Assembly (NCBI RefSeq): GCF_900323885.1
Contig: NZ_OOHJ01000031.1
Location: 86,744-150,743, forward strand
Direction of reading: 5' to 3'
Source of the DNA: [Actinomadura] parvosata subsp. kistnae
GTDB taxonomy: Bacteria; Actinomycetota; Actinomycetes; Streptosporangiales; Streptosporangiaceae
DNA: 64,000 bases
Positions 26,736 through 35,448 of the stretch are shown here, piece after piece. Positions within the stretch are counted from its first letter, which is position 1. Every line of letters starts with the position of its first letter. The notes beneath the pieces are model-generated. The model saw only the letters and a program-made list of their open reading frames with translations, did not search any database and was not told where the DNA came from. A program made the position numbers and the translations under genes.

Positions 26736-27724
26736 GCGTGCTCCTTCACGGTCACGGTCACGGCGTGGCAGGCCACGGTGCGCGGGCCGTCGGCCACCGC
26801 CTGCGGGTCCACGGTGTCGCACACGTCCATGCGCAGCGCGCAGCGCTCCCTGAACACGCAGCCCTCCTTGGGCACCGTGGCCAGCGTCGGCGGCCGGCCG
26901 GGCAGCGCCTGGGCCTCGTCGATGTCGCCGACGAGCCGGGGGATGGCCCGGATGAGGCCCTTCGTGTAGGGATGCCGGGGCGCGCCGAGCACTTCCCGGG
27001 TGGGGCCCTGCTCGACCAGGCGGCCGCCGTACATGACGGCCAGCCGGTCGGCGACCTCGGCCACCACGCCGATGTCGTGCGTGATGACGAGCGTCGTCAG
27101 GCCGCGCTCGGCGTGCACCTCGCGGACGATCTTCAGGATGTTCGCCTGGGTGATCATGTCGAGCGCGGTCGTGGGCTCGTCCAGCACGACCAGGTGGGCG
27201 TTGAGCACGAGGGCCAGCATGATGCCGACGCGCTGGCGCATGCCGCCGGACAGCTCGTGCTGGTGCGAGTCCAGCACGCGGGCGCCGTCGAGGCCCATCC
27301 TGCCCAGCAGGTCCTTGGCCTCGCGGACCAGGCCGCGCAGGTCCTCCACGCCGTGCGAGCGGCCCAGGTCGAGCAGCTGCTTGCCGACCGTCTTGAGCGG
27401 GTTGAGCGAGTTCTGCGCGGCTTGGAAGACGTAGCCGATATGCCGGCCGCGCGCCTTGCGGAGCTGCTCGCCCGCCAGCCCCACCACGTCACCCAGCCCG
27501 TCGATCTCGACGCGGCCCGCCGCGATCCTGCCGGGCGGCTGGACGGCGTTGAGCAGCGACAACGCCAGCGTCGACTTGCCGGACCCGGACTCGCCCACGA
27601 TGCCGGTGATCGAGCCCGGCTCCAGCGTCAGGTCGATGCCGCGGACGGCGGGCAGCTCACCCGCGGGGGTCTTGTAGACGACCGTCAGGCCGTCGATGCG
27701 CACTCCCGGCGCTTGCTGAACCAC
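26732..27724 (-). CDS. Oligopeptide ABC transporter ATP-binding protein (OppD/DppD type)
   Basis: 330 aa from GTG 27724, with AGGAG about 7 nt upstream. Walker A GESGSGKST, Q-loop YVFQAAQNSLNP, signature LSGGMRQR, Walker B LVVLDEPTTALD, switch THD, and C-terminal CVFRERCALRMDVC. It lies between the permease gene (4-bp gap) and the second ATPase (4-bp overlap) of the same operon. Confidence 0.96.
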   Translation of the reverse strand: MVQQAPGVRIDGLTVVYKTPAGELPAVRGIDLTLEPGSITGIVGESGSGKSTLALSLLNAVQPPGRIAAGRVEIDGLGDVVGLAGEQLRKARGRHIGYVFQAAQNSLNPLKTVGKQLLDLGRSHGVEDLRGLVREAKDLLGRMGLDGARVLDSHQHELSGGMRQRVGIMLALVLNAHLVVLDEPTTALDMITQANILKIVREVHAERGLTTLVITHDIGVVAEVADRLAVMYGGRLVEQGPTREVLGAPRHPYTKGLIRAIPRLVGDIDEAQALPGRPPTLATVPKEGCVFRERCALRMDVCDTVDPQAVADGPRTVACHAVTVTVKEHA

Positions 27725-27728
27725 GTGC

Positions 27729-28634
27729 CTACTCCTCGCGCAGCCGGGGGTTGAAGATCTCGTCCATGGCGTCCACCACGAGCACGATGGCCAGCGTCAG
27801 CAGCAGGATCGCCAGCAGCGGCCCCAGCAGGTAGCCGAGCGCGGTCGGCGTGACCATGGCGCCGGCCTGGAAGACGGCCAGGTTGAGCATGACGCCCCAG
27901 TTGTCCGACTCGTACGGCAGCACGCCCAGGAAGAACAACCCCACCTGCGAGTAGACGGCCCCGGTGACCGAGATCAGCATGTTCATCGCGATGTACGGCG
28001 CCATGCTCGGCAGCAGCTCCCTGCCGATGATGTGCGACGTGGACAGCCCCAGCCCGCGCGCCGCCTCGATGAAGCCCCGCTCGCGCAGCGACAGCGTCTG
28101 CGAGCGCACCGCCCGCGCCACGCCGCCCCACCCGAGCAGCCCCAGCACCAGGCCCATCTGCAGCGGGCTGCCGAACTGCCACACCGTCGCCAGCACCAGC
28201 AGCAGCGGCAGGCCGGGGATGGTGAGCTTCATGTCGGTCAGCCGCATGAGGACGGTGTCCCAGCGGCCCCGCTTGAACCCGGAGAACAGGCCGATCGCGG
28301 TGCCCGCGACGACCGTGATGAGCGCGGTGACCGCGGCGGTCAGCAGCACGTACCGGGAGCCCTTGACGACCAGCGCGAGCACGTCGCGGCCCTGCGGGTC
28401 GGTGCCGAACCAGTGCTCCCAGCTCGGCGGCTGCGTGATCGAGGAGGTGTCGCCCGGCAGGTGCTCCGGCAGGAGCATCGGCCCCACCACGGCCATCAGG
28501 ATGAAACCGGCGAGGATGACCACCCCGGCCATCCGGCTCGGCTTGCGCTTCATGACCCGCCACACGCCGCGCCAGAAGTTGCGCCGCATGGTCGAGGCGG
28601 CCGACGCCGTCTCGGGGACGAGTGTGGCGCTCAC
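27729..28634 (-). CDS. Oligopeptide ABC transporter permease (OppC/DppC type)
   Basis: 301 aa from ATG 28634 (ATGA overlap with the other permease). N-terminal cytoplasmic helix RRNFWRGVWRVMKRKPSRMAGVVILAGFILMAVVGP leads into TM1; HWFGTDPQGRDVLALVVKGSR is the diagnostic OppC segment. The EAA loop is EAARGLGLSTSHIIGRELLPSM. It has six membrane segments and a BPD_transp_1 fold. Confidence 0.95.
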   Translation of the reverse strand: MSATLVPETASAASTMRRNFWRGVWRVMKRKPSRMAGVVILAGFILMAVVGPMLLPEHLPGDTSSITQPPSWEHWFGTDPQGRDVLALVVKGSRYVLLTAAVTALITVVAGTAIGLFSGFKRGRWDTVLMRLTDMKLTIPGLPLLLVLATVWQFGSPLQMGLVLGLLGWGGVARAVRSQTLSLRERGFIEAARGLGLSTSHIIGRELLPSMAPYIAMNMLISVTGAVYSQVGLFFLGVLPYESDNWGVMLNLAVFQAGAMVTPTALGYLLGPLLAILLLTLAIVLVVDAMDEIFNPRLREE

Positions 28635-29638
28635 GACGCCTCCTCTCCGCTGCGGACCCGTGGGTCGATCACGGTGTAGAACAGGTCGGCCACGATGTTG
28701 GCGAGGATGGTCGCGACCGTGATCAGCAGGAACGCCCCGCTCATCAGCGCGTAGTCACGATCCTGGACGCTGCCGATCAGCAGCCAGCCGAGCCCCGGAT
28801 AGTTGAAGATCTTCTCGATGAAGACCGCGCCGCCGAGCAGCAGGCCCAGCGACAGGGCCAGCAGCGTGAACAGCGGCAGGATCGCGTTGCGCGTGATGTA
28901 GCGGAAGACGATCGAGCGCTTCATGCCGCGCAGCTCCGAGGCCAGGATGAAGTCGTCGCCGAGCACGGTCACCACGCTCGACTTCATCGCCAGGATCCAG
29001 CCGCCGTACGCCGACAGCGCGTACGTCACGACCGGCAGCACGGCGTGCTCGGCCATCGAGCCGATGTAGCCGGCGTTGAAGCCCGGCTCGTACAGGATGT
29101 CCACCGTTCCCTCGGCGGGCAGGATCGGGATCAGCGTCGCGAAGATCACCACGAGCAGCATCGCGAGCACGTACTGCGGGATGCCGTGCAGCAGCGAGCC
29201 GGAGATCGCCAGCGCGTCGCCCAGCTTGCCGGTGCGCTTGATGGCCGCGAACACGCCGAGGATGATCCCGACGAGGAAGCTCAGCAGCGTGCCCAGCAGC
29301 ACCGGTAGAACGGTCCACTTGGCCGCCTCGGTCAGCACGTCCAGCACCGGCGTGCCCGGCCTGCTGACGGAGACGCCGAGGTCGAGCCGGAACAGGCCGC
29401 CGAGGTACTCGGTGTACTGCTGCCAGAGCGTGCCGTCGGGCTGGAAGCCGTACAGCACCTTCACGGCCTGGCTGGCTGCCTGCGGGGCCATGCCGCCTTC
29501 GATGAGCTTCTCGTACCGGGCGGCCATGGGGTCGCCCGGGATGTTGTTGACGATGAAGAAGGTGATCGTCGCCACTACGAGGATCATGACGACACCGCGG
29601 GCCAGGTGGCCCGCGAGTCGCCGTGCGATGAGCGTCAT
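28631..29638 (-). CDS. Oligopeptide ABC transporter permease (OppB/DppB type)
   Basis: 335 aa from ATG 29638, 3 bp after the binding-protein stop. RRLAGHLARGVVMILVVATITFFIVNNIPGDP is the classic OppB start, with DLGVSVSRPGTPVLDVL after it. The EAA-type loop ASELRGMKRSIVFRYITRNAILP and the late GLGWLLIGSVQDRDYALMSGAFLLITV are present. It forms the membrane channel with the second permease. Confidence 0.95.
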   Translation of the reverse strand: MTLIARRLAGHLARGVVMILVVATITFFIVNNIPGDPMAARYEKLIEGGMAPQAASQAVKVLYGFQPDGTLWQQYTEYLGGLFRLDLGVSVSRPGTPVLDVLTEAAKWTVLPVLLGTLLSFLVGIILGVFAAIKRTGKLGDALAISGSLLHGIPQYVLAMLLVVIFATLIPILPAEGTVDILYEPGFNAGYIGSMAEHAVLPVVTYALSAYGGWILAMKSSVVTVLGDDFILASELRGMKRSIVFRYITRNAILPLFTLLALSLGLLLGGAVFIEKIFNYPGLGWLLIGSVQDRDYALMSGAFLLITVATILANIVADLFYTVIDPRVRSGEEAS

Positions 29639-29641
29639 AGG

Positions 29642-31474
29642 CTACTGCTTCGCCTTGATCAGACCTTGCTGGATCCACACGCCCGCCATCAGGACGTTGC
29701 CGCCGCCGCGCAGCAGCTCGTCGTCCTTCGGCCAGCCCGTGAAGCGGTTGTTGTTGACGAACTGGGTGTTGACGTAGTCCCAGAGCTGGATGACCGGCAG
29801 GTCCTGGTTGGCGGCCTTGGCGAGCTGGGCCATGATCGGCTTGGCCTCCGCGTCGCCGACCGAGTTGAGCTTGGCGGTCAGCTCACCGGGGTTGATCTTC
29901 GCGCCGTCGACCTCGATCTCCTCGGGGCCGCCCATCCAGTTGCCGTTCTTGCCGGGCGCCGCGTGGGTCACCTTGTTGCCGATGTTCGTCCAGCCGTTGG
30001 AGGCGCCGTAGAGGCGCTGGTAGATGTCGTACGGCGCCGGGCCGAGCGCCATCAGCCAGAAGCCGACGTCGTACTTGCCGGCGTTCAGCTCCGACAGGTA
30101 GAGCGGGTAGTCGGCGGTCGTGACGACCTCCGCGTCCACGCCCGCCTTGGTGAGCTGGGTCTTGATGTTCTCCTGCGCCGACAGCCAGTCGGAGAAGCCG
30201 GCCGGCGCGTGCATGGACACCTTCCAGGCCGAGCCGTCGGCCAGCGTCCACTTGCCGTCCTTCTTGGTCAGGCCGGCCTGCTCGAACTCCTTCTCGGCCT
30301 TGGCCACGTCCGGCTTGTACGGCTCGAGCTGCGGCAGCGTCTCCGGGATCCACGCCTGCGCGGCCTTCTGGTGGATGCCGCTGGTCGTGACGGCCGGCGT
30401 GCCACCCTCGGGCGAGGCGACCTTCGTGACCTCGTCGCGGTTGATGAGGTAGGCCAGGCCGCGGCGCACGTGCACGTTGTCGTACGGCTTCTTGGACTGG
30501 TTGAAGGCCATGCTCACGGCGACCGGCGAGTAGCCCTTGATGATCTCGTTGCCCGGGGCCTGCTTGATCCGGTTCATCACGTCGGTCGGGGTGGCGGTGA
30601 AGCCCGCCTGGTCGAGCTTGCCCTGCGTGAGGTAGTTCCAGATCTGCTCGTTGCCGGTGTAGTTGAGGAACTTCACCTGCGCGGGCGCGACGTTCGCGGC
30701 GTTGTAGAAGTTCGGGTTCTTGACCAGCAGCGCCTCGGACGGGTTGACCCGCTCCAGCACGAACGGGCCGGCGGAGACGTCCTTCGGCGGCGCGAAGGCG
30801 ATGACCTTCTCACCGAGGGCGGTGATCTCCTCGCGCGCCTTCTCGGCGTCCGCGCCGTCTCCCCTGGCGGCCTTCAGCTTGTCCCAGAAGTCGGCCGGCA
30901 GCACGCTGCTCCACACGTGCGCGGGCAGGACGTTGGTGTCGAGCACGCCACGGGCGAACTTCGGGCTCGGGTTGGCCATGTCCTGGGTGATCTTCAGGGT
31001 CTGCGGGTCGACGACCGTCACGTCGGCCGCCGCGCCCGCCGCGCCCGGCGTGATCGAGAAGGCGGTGCTGCCCTGCGTGTAGGCGATGCCGATGGACATC
31101 TTGACGTCCTCGGCGGTGACCGGCTTGCCGTCGGACCACTTGGCGTTCGGCTGCAGCTTCAGCGTGATGGAGGAGTTGTCGGGCGCGATCTCCCAGCTCG
31201 CCGCGATGCCGGGCAGGGCCTGGTTCGGGTCGGTCAGGTGGTTCTTGACCCAGCCGATCCGCATCGCGTTGAAGCCCACGAAGGCGTTGCCCTTGGGGTT
31301 GTACGGGTTGGCCGGCGCCGTCGCCTCAAGACCCGTGCGGGTCACGTCGATCGTGGTGAAGAGCCCGCCGCCACCACCGCCCGAGCCGCCGGACTTGTTG
31401 GTGGTGCCACCACTGCACGCCGCAGTCGCGGTGGCAAGGCCCAGCAACGCCACTACCGCTGCCAGTCGCTTCAT
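29642..31474 (-). CDS. Extracellular oligopeptide-binding lipoprotein (SBP family 5)
   Basis: 610 aa lipoprotein. The N-terminus MKRLAAVVALLGLATATAAC has a lipobox with the modified Cys at residue 20, then a Gly-rich tether. Family 5 features: KLQPNAKWSDGKPVTAEDVKMSIG, RVNPSEALLVKNPNFYN, NQSKKPYDNVHVRRGLAYLINRDEV, DYPLYLSELNAGKYDVGFWLM. It is the first gene of the operon SBP-B-C-D-F-GNAT. Context with namZ, murQ and a probable AmiE suggests muropeptide or peptide-sugar uptake (inference); ordinary oligopeptides remain possible. Confidence 0.95.
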   Translation of the reverse strand: MKRLAAVVALLGLATATAACSGGTTNKSGGSGGGGGGLFTTIDVTRTGLEATAPANPYNPKGNAFVGFNAMRIGWVKNHLTDPNQALPGIAASWEIAPDNSSITLKLQPNAKWSDGKPVTAEDVKMSIGIAYTQGSTAFSITPGAAGAAADVTVVDPQTLKITQDMANPSPKFARGVLDTNVLPAHVWSSVLPADFWDKLKAARGDGADAEKAREEITALGEKVIAFAPPKDVSAGPFVLERVNPSEALLVKNPNFYNAANVAPAQVKFLNYTGNEQIWNYLTQGKLDQAGFTATPTDVMNRIKQAPGNEIIKGYSPVAVSMAFNQSKKPYDNVHVRRGLAYLINRDEVTKVASPEGGTPAVTTSGIHQKAAQAWIPETLPQLEPYKPDVAKAEKEFEQAGLTKKDGKWTLADGSAWKVSMHAPAGFSDWLSAQENIKTQLTKAGVDAEVVTTADYPLYLSELNAGKYDVGFWLMALGPAPYDIYQRLYGASNGWTNIGNKVTHAAPGKNGNWMGGPEEIEVDGAKINPGELTAKLNSVGDAEAKPIMAQLAKAANQDLPVIQLWDYVNTQFVNNNRFTGWPKDDELLRGGGNVLMAGVWIQQGLIKAKQ

Positions 31475-31510
31475 TTGCCGCTCCGGGGGATGTCTCTAGG
31501 GATTGACCGG

Positions 31511-31539
31511 ACATTACGATCGGGCCCGATCGGCGTCAA
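31511..31539 (-). promoter_or_regulatory. Promoter of the oligopeptide ABC operon with a palindrome in its spacer
   Basis: Minus strand: -35 TTGACG (31534-31539), exact 17-bp spacer, -10 TAATGT (31511-31516), 37 bp upstream of the binding-protein ATG. The spacer contains a perfect 16-bp palindrome, CGATCGGGCCCGATCG (31517-31532), well placed to be a repressor operator. Confidence 0.7.
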
Positions 31540-31564
31540 TAATCTCCAGAGGTTGTGAGGCTAA

Positions 31565-31579
31565 TGTAACTTTCCTTCA
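31565..31579. promoter_or_regulatory. Second copy of the namZ/murQ operator-like element
   Basis: TGTAACTTTCCTTCA matches the namZ/murQ element TGTAAATATCTTTCA at 12 of 15 positions in the same strand orientation. It lies about 26 bp upstream of the -35 box of the ABC operon, a position more usual for an activator site than a repressor site. Confidence 0.4.
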
Positions 31580-31619
31580 TGAGTGTATGGACTGGTGCTT
31601 ATCTCCATCAAGTGCCTGT

Positions 31620-32588
31620 TCAGGCCATGACCAGGACCGCGGCCCCGTTCACCCGATCGGCCGCCAGGTCGCCCAGCGCCCGGTCCGCCTCCTCGAACGC
31701 GTACGGCACCGCCATCACGTGCGGCGGATGCGCCAGCGCCAGCTCCAGGTACGCCCGCCCGTCGGCCCTGGTGTTGGCGGTCACGCTGCGCAGCGTGCGC
31801 TCCTGGAACAGGTGCCGCTCGTAGTTCAGCACCGGCACGTCCGTCAGGTGGATCCCCGCGACCGCCAGCGTCCCGCCGCGGTCGAGTGCCTCCAGCGCCG
31901 GCGGCACCAGCTCGCCCACCGGCGCGAACAGGATCGCCGCGTCCAGCGGCTCCGGCGGGGGACCGCCGGTGGCCGAGGCGGCGCCCAGCTCCAGCGCCAG
32001 CTCCCGCGACGCGGCCGACCTGCTCACCGCGTGCACCACCGCGCCCTGCGCGATCGCCGCCTGCGCCGTCAGGTGCGCCGACGCCCCGAACCCGTAGATG
32101 CCCAGGCGCCCGCCCGGCGGCAGGTCGCACCGGGCCAGCGCCCGGTAGCCGATGATCCCGGCGCACAGCAGCGGCGCCAGCTCCACCGCCGGGCGGTCGC
32201 CGGGCAGCGGATAGACGTAGTCCGCGGGCGCGGCGACGTACTCGGCGTAGCCGCCGTCCGCGTCCCACCCCGTGTAGGTCGAGCGCGGGCACAGGTTCTC
32301 CATACCCCGCCGGCAGTAGCGGCACGTGCCGCAGGTGGAGCGCAGCCACGCCACCCCCACCCGCTCGCCCGTGCCCTCCACCCGGCCCACCACCTGGTGG
32401 CCGGGCGAGGTGCGCGGGCGGCGCGGCGCCAGATCGCCCTCCGCCAGATGCAGGTCCGTCCGGCACACGCCGCACGCCTCCACCCGCACCAGCACCTCGC
32501 CGGGCCCCGGCGCCGGCACCTCCCGCTCGACCAGCTCCAGAGGCCCCGACGCCATCGGGCCCGGCCGCCCGACCACCCAGGCGCGCAC
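31620..32588 (-). CDS. Zinc-dependent alcohol dehydrogenase (MDR family)
   Basis: 322 aa from GTG 32588, 1 bp after the M20 gene stop. GroES-like domain: catalytic zinc ligands in ACGVCRTDLH and SPGHQVVG, and structural zinc Cys cluster CGTCRYCRRGMENLC. Rossmann segment RLGIYGFGASAHLTAQAA. The compact length and the YTGWDADGGYAEYVAAPADY segment fit the AdhA-like zinc-binding ADH subgroup. It likely oxidises an alcohol or reduces an aldehyde with NAD(P)(H); substrate unknown. Confidence 0.93.
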   Translation of the reverse strand: MRAWVVGRPGPMASGPLELVEREVPAPGPGEVLVRVEACGVCRTDLHLAEGDLAPRRPRTSPGHQVVGRVEGTGERVGVAWLRSTCGTCRYCRRGMENLCPRSTYTGWDADGGYAEYVAAPADYVYPLPGDRPAVELAPLLCAGIIGYRALARCDLPPGGRLGIYGFGASAHLTAQAAIAQGAVVHAVSRSAASRELALELGAASATGGPPPEPLDAAILFAPVGELVPPALEALDRGGTLAVAGIHLTDVPVLNYERHLFQERTLRSVTANTRADGRAYLELALAHPPHVMAVPYAFEEADRALGDLAADRVNGAAVLVMA

Positions 32589-32589
32589 G

Positions 32590-33780
32590 TCAGGCCGACA
32601 GCCGCGCGTACGCGAGCTGCGCGTAGAGCGCCGCCCCGTCGGGCAGCACCGCGTCGTCGAACACCGCCTCGGGGGAGTGGTTGTACGGCGCCGTCGCCGG
32701 ATCCCGGTCCGGCGGGCACGCCCCCAGGAACACGAACGCGCCCGGCACGTTCTCCAGCACGTACGAGAAGTCCTCCGACCCCATCACCGGCTGCGGCGAG
32801 ACGAAGTAGCGCCCCGGCCCGAACAGCTCGTCGGCCGTCCGCCCCACGAACCCCGCCTCGCCCCCGTCGTTCACCGTCACCGGGTAGCCGTCGTTGAACG
32901 ACGCCTCCACCTCCAGCCCGTGCGCCGCCGCGATCCCCCGCACGACCTCCACCAGCCGCCGCTTGACCAGCACCCGGTTGTCCCTGCTGAACGTGCGCAC
33001 CGTCGCCTCGAACCGGGCGTCGTCCGGGATCACGTTGTCGGCCGAGCCGCCGTGGAAGCTGCCCACCGTCACCACGACCGGGTCGAACACGTCGAACGTC
33101 CTGGTCACCATCGTCTGCAGCGCCGTCACCATCTCGCAGCCCGCCTGGATCGGGTCGAGGGAGCGGTGCGGGCTCGACCCGTGCCCGCCGCGCCCCTTCA
33201 CCGTCACGCAGAACGTGTCGGCCGCCGCCATGATCGGCCCCGGCCGCGACGCGAACAGCCCCGGCGGCAGCATCGCCGACACCACGTGCATGCCGTACGC
33301 CGCCACCGGCCGCGCGCCCGCCGCGTCCAGCACGCCCTCCTCGATCATGTACCGGGCGCCGTGATGCCCCTCCTCGCCCGGCTGGAACATGAAGATCACA
33401 TCGCCGGCCAGCTCCTCGCGCCGCCCGCTCAGCAGGTGCGCCGCCCCCGCCAGCATCGCCGTGTGCAGGTCGTGGCCGCAGGCGTGCATCTGGCCGGGCA
33501 ACTGGGAGACGTAGGGCAGATCGTTCTTCTCGGTCACGGGCAGCGCGTCCATGTCGCCGCGCAGCAGCACCGCGGGGCCCGGCCGCCCGCCCCGCAGCAC
33601 CGCGGTGACCGAGCTCAGCTTCGTGCCCGTCCTGATCTCCAGCGGCAGCCCCTCCAGCGCCGCCAGCACCTTCTCCTGGGTGCGCGGCAGGTGGAGCCCC
33701 AGCTCCGGGGTCGTGTGCAGCGAGTGCCTGAGCCGGACCAGCTCGTCCCGCAGGTCCTGGGCGGATTCAGAGAACGACAT
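32590..33780 (-). CDS. M20 family metallopeptidase/amidohydrolase
   Basis: 396 aa from ATG 33780 (ATG 33789 is an alternative). Hippurate-hydrolase/IAA-amino-acid-hydrolase type: RHSLHTTPELGLHLPRTQEKV, metal-binding ACGHDLHTAMLAGAAHLL, FQPGEEGHHGARYMIEEGVLD, dimerisation domain with GRGGHGSSPHRSLDPI, and the C-terminal metal site MGSEDFSYVLENVPGAFVFLGA. It hydrolyses N-acyl amino acids or similar amides in the cytoplasm. It forms a two-gene operon with the downstream alcohol dehydrogenase. Confidence 0.94.
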   Translation of the reverse strand: MSFSESAQDLRDELVRLRHSLHTTPELGLHLPRTQEKVLAALEGLPLEIRTGTKLSSVTAVLRGGRPGPAVLLRGDMDALPVTEKNDLPYVSQLPGQMHACGHDLHTAMLAGAAHLLSGRREELAGDVIFMFQPGEEGHHGARYMIEEGVLDAAGARPVAAYGMHVVSAMLPPGLFASRPGPIMAAADTFCVTVKGRGGHGSSPHRSLDPIQAGCEMVTALQTMVTRTFDVFDPVVVTVGSFHGGSADNVIPDDARFEATVRTFSRDNRVLVKRRLVEVVRGIAAAHGLEVEASFNDGYPVTVNDGGEAGFVGRTADELFGPGRYFVSPQPVMGSEDFSYVLENVPGAFVFLGACPPDRDPATAPYNHSPEAVFDDAVLPDGAALYAQLAYARLSA

Positions 33781-33797
33781 GAAGAACATTGTTCATG
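33778..33797. promoter_or_regulatory. 20-bp imperfect palindrome at the M20 start codon
   Basis: CATGAAGAACATTGTTCATG pairs at 16 of 20 positions and covers the alternative ATG codons of the M20 gene, between it and the divergent HAD gene. It is a candidate operator; alternatively chance in a short intergenic stretch. Confidence 0.35.
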
Positions 33798-33833
33798 TGC
33801 CGGGCGGGAAGTCGATAAGGCGCGCTCGGTACG

Positions 33834-34622
33834 ATGGGCCACGTGACTCAGCGTAAGCGGATCGACTCCTGGTTGTCCGACATGGACGGCGTCCTCGTCC
33901 ACGAGGGACGACCGGTCCCAGGTGCGGACGAATTCATCAAGCGGCTCAGCGAATCCGGCAAGAAGTTCCGGGTGCTGACCAACAACTCGATCTACACCCA
34001 GCGCGATCTGTCGGTACGCCTGGCGGGCGCGGGCCTCGACGTGCCCGCCGAGTCCATCTGGACCTCCGCCCTGGCCACCGCCCAGTTCCTCGACGACCAG
34101 CGCTCCGGCGGCTCGGCGTACGTGATCGGCGAGGCCGGGCTCACCACGGCGCTGCACGAGGTCGGCTACGTGCTGACCGACCTCGACCCCGACTACGTGG
34201 TGCTCGGCGAGACCCGCACCTACAGCTTCACCCAGATCACCCGCGCCATCCGGCTCATCGAGGGCGGCGCCCGCTTCATCGCCACCAACCCCGACCCGAT
34301 CGGCCCCTCCACCGAGGGCTCCCTGCCCGCGTGCGGCGCCGTCGCGGCCATGATCACCAAGGCGACGGGCGTGGAGCCGTACTTCGTCGGCAAGCCCAAC
34401 CCGCGCATGATGCGCAGCGCGCTCAACGAGATCGAGGCCCACAGCGAGACCACGGCCATGATCGGCGACCGGATGGACACCGACATCGTCTCGGGCATGG
34501 AGGCCGGGCTGTTCACGATCCTCGTGCTCACGGGGGTCACCCAGCGCCACGAGATCGACCGGTTCCCCTACCGGCCCTCGCTCGTCGTGGACTCGGTGGC
34601 GGACCTGATCGACCTCATCTGA
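33834..34622 (+). CDS. HAD-IIA family phosphatase (NagD-like)
   Basis: 262 aa from ATG 33834 (GTG 33843 possible). HAD motif I DMDGVLVHEG, motif II FRVLTNNSIYT, motif III lysine in YFVGKPNPRMM and motif IV MIGDRMDTDIVSGMEAG. The C2a-type cap lies between motifs II and III, as in NagD nucleotide or sugar-phosphate phosphatases. Divergent from the M20 gene; substrate unassigned. Confidence 0.93.
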   Translation: MGHVTQRKRIDSWLSDMDGVLVHEGRPVPGADEFIKRLSESGKKFRVLTNNSIYTQRDLSVRLAGAGLDVPAESIWTSALATAQFLDDQRSGGSAYVIGEAGLTTALHEVGYVLTDLDPDYVVLGETRTYSFTQITRAIRLIEGGARFIATNPDPIGPSTEGSLPACGAVAAMITKATGVEPYFVGKPNPRMMRSALNEIEAHSETTAMIGDRMDTDIVSGMEAGLFTILVLTGVTQRHEIDRFPYRPSLVVDSVADLIDLI

Positions 34623-34672
34623 CCGCCCATACCTGACGCTCGCTGACAGGTACGCATGACAGGCTCGGCCCC

Positions 34673-35296
34673 ATGACCCGCGTCTACCTGGAGACAGGCC
34701 CGAAAAAGGTGTTCGCCTGCGCCCTCGACTGGCCCGGCTGGTGCCGCGTCGACAAGGGCGAGGAGGCGGCGCTCGACCGGCTCATGGACTACGCGCCCCG
34801 CTACCGCGTCATCGCGGAGCGGGCCGGCCTGGCGTTCGAGCCCGGCGACCCCCGGGTGGTGGGGCAGGTGCGGGGCACCTCGATGACCGACTTCGGCGTC
34901 CCCTACGAGGTGCCGGACCTCGACCTGGAGCCGTTGCCCGCCGCCGAAGCCGAGCGGTCGGTGGCGCTGGTGCGGGCCGCCTGGGAGCTGTTCGACGAGG
35001 TCGCCGCCGTCTCGCCCGAGGAGCTGAGCAAGGGCCCGCGCGGCGGCGGCCGCGACCGGACGAAGATCGTCGACCACGTGGAGAGCGCCGAGCGCGCCTT
35101 CGCCAGGAAGGTCGGCGTGCGGCACAAGCCGTACAAGTCGGTCGCGGACCGGGACGCGATGCGGGCGGAGCTGGCGCAGGTCCTGTCGCGCCCGTGGCAG
35201 CCGCCGGCGGCGACCGGCTGGCCGCCCCGCTACGCGCTGCGCCGCATCGCCTGGCACGTCATCGACCACCTGTGGGAGATCGAGGACCGCCGGTGA
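34673..35296 (+). CDS. DinB-like hypothetical protein
   Basis: 207 aa. It contains KIVDHVESAERAFARKVG and a terminal RRIAWHVIDHLWEIEDRR helix, the His spacing of a DinB/YfiT four-helix bundle. The N-terminal 60 residues (YLETGPKKVFACALDWPGWCR) resemble small domains found before DinB-like regions in actinomycetes. Function unknown; DinB-fold proteins are often metal-dependent thiol-transfer enzymes. It is followed by two stable hairpins. Confidence 0.7.
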   Translation: MTRVYLETGPKKVFACALDWPGWCRVDKGEEAALDRLMDYAPRYRVIAERAGLAFEPGDPRVVGQVRGTSMTDFGVPYEVPDLDLEPLPAAEAERSVALVRAAWELFDEVAAVSPEELSKGPRGGGRDRTKIVDHVESAERAFARKVGVRHKPYKSVADRDAMRAELAQVLSRPWQPPAATGWPPRYALRRIAWHVIDHLWEIEDRR

Positions 35297-35300
35297 CGAC

Positions 35301-35320
35301 GGGTGGAGATACCTCCACCC
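35301..35320 (+). terminator. Hairpin after the DinB-like gene
   Basis: Perfect 8-bp stem GGGTGGAG/CTCCACCC with a 4-nt loop, 4 bp after the stop codon. No clear U tract follows. Confidence 0.55.
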
Positions 35321-35339
35321 GCTTGTAACCTCTGCCGCC

Positions 35340-35367
35340 GGCCGGGTGGAAAGAACCACACCCGGCC
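35340..35367 (+). terminator. Second hairpin after the DinB-like gene
   Basis: Perfect 9-bp stem GGCCGGGTG/CACCCGGCC with a 10-nt A-rich loop. With the preceding hairpin it makes a tandem terminator-like structure before the coiled-coil gene. Confidence 0.5.
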
Positions 35368-35448
35368 CTCCTCCCGCACGCCTCGCCTCACGACGGCCTG
35401 CGATCATGGGTTGACGGGAGGTCGTACGGCGGGAAAAGGCAGGAGTGC

